Positions 6,250 to 8,527 of a stretch of 8,527 bases of DNA are shown here, one piece after another (position 1 is the stretch's first letter; each line of letters opens with the position of its first letter). This stretch comes from Microbacteriaceae bacterium. GTDB taxonomy: Bacteria > Actinomycetota > Actinomycetes > Actinomycetales > Microbacteriaceae. The notes under the pieces were generated by a model that saw only the letters and a list, made by a program, of their open reading frames with translations, made no database searches and was not told the origin of the DNA. A program made the position numbers and the translations under genes. The stretch lies in the NCBI GenBank assembly GCA_025463665.1, contig JAODAY010000365.1, positions 1 through 8,527 on the forward strand. The letters run 5' to 3'.

Positions 6250-7980
6250 TCAGCTCGCCGCGATGATGTCCGGCGCCCCCAGGCGCACGCGGTCTGCCGA
6301 CTCGTCGTCGGGCTGCACCTGGCTCTCCAGCTCGGCCGCGACGCGCTTGAGGTAGTTGCCCACCTCGTTGTCGATGCGTTCCTGGGCCCAGCCGAGAGCC
6401 TCGCCCATGAGCGCGCCGGCGACGGGCGCCGCCGATACGCCGCGGTCCCACGCCTCGATCGAGATGCGGGTGCGGCGCGCGAGCACGTCTTCGAGGTGCA
6501 GTGCGCCCTCGTGCGTCGCGGCGTACACGACCTCCGCGCCGATGTAGTCGTCGGCGCCGGGCAGCGGGTCGAGCAGTTCCGGGCGCTCACGAATGAGGTC
6601 GAGCAACTCGTCGGTCAGCACGCCGTAGCGGTTCAGGAGATGCTCGATGCGCACCTTGTGCACCCCGAACGCCCGGGCGATCTTCGCGCGCTTGTTCCAC
6701 GCGGCCTGGTAGCCCTCCGCGCCGAGCAGCGCGATGTCCTGTGTCGTCGAAGCGGGTACCTTGCCGTCGAGCGCGGATGCCGCGGCGTCGATGGCGTCCT
6801 TGGCCATGATGCGGTACGTGGTCCACTTGCCGCCGGCCACGACGACGAGTCCGGGAACGGAGTGCGCCACGACGTGCTCCCGGCTGAGCTTGGAGGTCTG
6901 CTCGCTCTCTCCCGCGAGCAGCGGGCGGAGCCCGGCGAAGACGCCCTCGACGTCGTCGCGCGTGAGCTTGACGGCGAGAACCTTGTTGACGTGCTCGAGG
7001 ATGTAGTCGATGTCGGCGGCCGTCGCCGCGGGGTGGGCCTTGTCGAGGTGCCAGTCGGTGTCGGTCGTGCCGATGAGCCAGTGGCGACCCCACGGTATGA
7101 CGAACAGCACGCTCTTCTCCGTGCGCAGCAGCAAACCGAGGGTGGACTGGAACCTGTCGCGCGGCACGACGAGGTGAACGCCCTTCGACGCCCGCACCTT
7201 GAACTGGCCGCGTTCGCCGACCATCGACTGCGTGTCATCCGTCCACACGCCCGTCGCGTTGACCACCTGGCGCGCCTTGATCTCGAATCGTTCGCCCGTC
7301 TCCAGGTCGTGCGCGGTCACGCCGACGACACGCTGCCCGACCTTGAGGAACCCCTCGACGCGCACGCGCGACGCGACATGTGCACCGTAGAACGACGACG
7401 TTCGGGCGAGGCTCGCGACATAGCGGGCGTCATCGACCTGCGCGTCGTAGTAGGTGATTCCGCCGATGAAGGCGTCGTTGGCGAGGCTCGGCGCCGCGCG
7501 CAGCAGTTGCCGCTTGCTCAGGTGACGGTGGTGCGGAACCCCGGGCGGCCGCCCGCCGGTGTAGCTGAAGATGTCGTAGAGCAGCATCCCGGCGCCGATG
7601 TACACGCGCTCGAACACGGGTTTCGTCAGCGGGTAGAGAAAACGCACCGGCTTGACGAGGTGCGGCGCGATGCGCTGCAGCAGGAGGCCGCGTTCAGTGA
7701 GCGCCTCGCGCACAAGCCGAAAATCGAGCTGTTCCAGATAACGGATGCCGCCGTGCACGAGTTTCGACGACCGGCTGCTGGTTCCCGACGACCAGTCCCT
7801 GGCCTCCACCATGCCCACGCTGAGACCCCGGGTCACCGCGTCGAGCGCGGCTCCGGTGCCGACGATTCCGCCGCCCACCACCAGGATGTCGAGCTCTTTC
7901 GTCTTCAAGGTTTCGATGGCCAGGGCACGCTCCTCCGGCCCGAGCTTCGACGAACGGGTGACTGTCTTGAGCTGGGCCAT
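6250..7980 (-). CDS. glpD: Glycerol-3-phosphate dehydrogenase, FAD-dependent
   Basis: GlpD oxidises sn-glycerol 3-phosphate to dihydroxyacetone phosphate and passes electrons to the quinone pool at the membrane, linking glycerol and lipid turnover to glycolysis and respiration. The 576-residue product has the N-terminal FAD dinucleotide-binding motif VVGGGIVGTG (34-43) with acidic Glu59 ending the second strand. The family segment SSKLVHGGIRYLEQ is at 71-84, NATGVWTDD at 241-249, GTTDTDW at 304-310, LRPLL at 351-355 and GGKWTTYR at 383-390. The C-terminal DAO_C domain (about 410-535) includes EGALHLEDVLARRTRI. Length is normal for the actinobacterial enzyme. The start ATG at 7978-7980 has GAGG about 6 bases upstream. 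It follows guaB3 by 11 bp on the same strand, so the two are probably cotranscribed; no glycerol kinase or facilitator gene is visible, and no GlpR-type operator was recognised. Confidence 0.96.
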   Translation of the reverse strand: MAQLKTVTRSSKLGPEERALAIETLKTKELDILVVGGGIVGTGAALDAVTRGLSVGMVEARDWSSGTSSRSSKLVHGGIRYLEQLDFRLVREALTERGLLLQRIAPHLVKPVRFLYPLTKPVFERVYIGAGMLLYDIFSYTGGRPPGVPHHRHLSKRQLLRAAPSLANDAFIGGITYYDAQVDDARYVASLARTSSFYGAHVASRVRVEGFLKVGQRVVGVTAHDLETGERFEIKARQVVNATGVWTDDTQSMVGERGQFKVRASKGVHLVVPRDRFQSTLGLLLRTEKSVLFVIPWGRHWLIGTTDTDWHLDKAHPAATAADIDYILEHVNKVLAVKLTRDDVEGVFAGLRPLLAGESEQTSKLSREHVVAHSVPGLVVVAGGKWTTYRIMAKDAIDAAASALDGKVPASTTQDIALLGAEGYQAAWNKRAKIARAFGVHKVRIEHLLNRYGVLTDELLDLIRERPELLDPLPGADDYIGAEVVYAATHEGALHLEDVLARRTRISIEAWDRGVSAAPVAGALMGEALGWAQERIDNEVGNYLKRVAAELESQVQPDDESADRVRLGAPDIIAAS

Positions 7981-7991
7981 CTGAGTCCTCG

Positions 7992-8527
7992 CTAACTTTG
8001 TTGGTAGGGCGCGAGTACAACCTCTACTCGCTGGAATTCCTTAAGGTCTGAGTATCCGGTCGTTGCCATGGAGCGACGAAGCGCTCCCATCAAGTTAACG
8101 CGGCCGTCGGCGACTGTCGACGGTCCGAAGAGAATTTCCTCCAGCGGCGCAAGTGTGCCTACCTCGACGCGGTTTCCGCGTGGCAGCTCGGAGTGGTGAG
8201 CCTCGGCTCCCCAGTGGTAGCCGCCGCCGGGGGCGTCGGTCGCGCGGGCGAGGGTGCTGCCGAGCATGACGGCGTCGGCGCCGACCGAGATGGCCTTGGC
8301 GATGTCGCCGCTCGTGCCGAGACCGCCGTCGGCGATGACGTGCACGTAACGGCCGCCCGACTCGTCCATGTAGTCCCGGCGTGCGCCCGCGACATCCGCC
8401 ACCGCTGTCGCCATCGGAGCGTGGATGCCGAGGCTCGCGCGCGTGGTCGATGCCGCGCCGCCGCCGAAGCCGACGAGAACACCGGCCGCTCCGGTGCGCA
8501 TGAGGTGCAGGGCGGCGGTGTAGGTGG
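7992..8527 (-). CDS. guaB3: GuaB3 family IMP dehydrogenase-related protein, C-terminal part
   Basis: The coding region enters from the right edge; about 178 C-terminal residues are present, beginning TYTAALHLMRTGAAG and ending at TAG 7992-7994. The GuaB3 family is a CBS-domain-free relative of IMP dehydrogenase/GMP reductase with a TIM-barrel fold. Diagnostic segments are VLVGFGGG, GIHAPMATAVADVAGARRDYMDESGGRYVHVIADGG, GTSGDIAKAISVGADAVMLG (phosphate-binding loop) and the GuaB3-type ending with YSDLKEFQRVEV. At the position of the IMPDH catalytic cysteine loop (GSICTTR) this protein reads GAASTTR, so the cysteine is serine (codon 8448-8450). Its reaction is therefore uncertain even though it is probably tied to guanine nucleotide metabolism. 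An internal ATG at 8499-8501 is not the real start, because homology continues upstream of it. It lies 11 bp before glpD. Confidence 0.93.
   Translation of the reverse strand, partial: TYTAALHLMRTGAAGVLVGFGGGAASTTRASLGIHAPMATAVADVAGARRDYMDESGGRYVHVIADGGLGTSGDIAKAISVGADAVMLGSTLARATDAPGGGYHWGAEAHHSELPRGNRVEVGTLAPLEEILFGPSTVADGRVNLMGALRRSMATTGYSDLKEFQRVEVVLAPYQQS

Noticed and set aside
6208..7995. 595-residue open frame on the plus strand across glpD
   Set aside because: It is an antisense shadow of glpD with no recognisable domain or ribosome-binding site.

Overview
This is a chromosomal segment from a high-GC Gram-positive bacterium. The gene content and protein sequences (actinobacterial GuaB3, DUF3817, SURF1 with CtaA-type respiratory context, a KhtT/antiporter pair) point to Actinomycetota and look most like Microbacteriaceae. 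That placement is by familiarity, not by a search. The GC-rich third codon positions also open long antisense reading frames across almost every real gene, and these are not genes.

Layout on the minus strand, in transcription order from the right edge: the 3' part of guaB3 (7992-8527, cut by the window edge) and glpD (6250-7980) are 11 bp apart and probably cotranscribed. A second minus-strand block begins at 4803: khtT-like regulator, CPA2 cation:proton antiporter, SURF1, DUF3817 membrane protein, guaA, and the first codons of what looks like a SelT/SelW/SelH (Rdx) family protein running off the left edge. Spacings within the block are 1 bp, 7 bp, 4 bp, a 13-bp overlap and about 31 bp, so it is probably one operon or a set of coupled units. 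A TAGAAT -10-like box lies just upstream of khtT.

The two blocks are separated by the only plus-strand gene, 5128-6087. It encodes an AbiEi-antitoxin-like/DUF559-like protein with a plausible PD-(D/E)XK nuclease core. It has no recognisable partner toxin, and imperfect direct repeats flank it at 4902-4988 and 6115-6181. These repeats carry internal dyad symmetry and are the main structure not explained by the genes.

Functionally the window combines purine nucleotide synthesis (guaA, guaB3), glycerol-3-phosphate oxidation into the respiratory chain (glpD), cytochrome oxidase assembly (SURF1) and K+/H+ homeostasis (antiporter plus regulator). I see no tRNA, rRNA, CRISPR array, transposase or phage gene. 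The oddities worth following are the apparent ATC start of guaA, the Cys-to-Ser change in GuaB3, the flanking repeats, and the orphan AbiEi/nuclease-like gene. I did not find convincing evidence for an entirely new multi-gene system.
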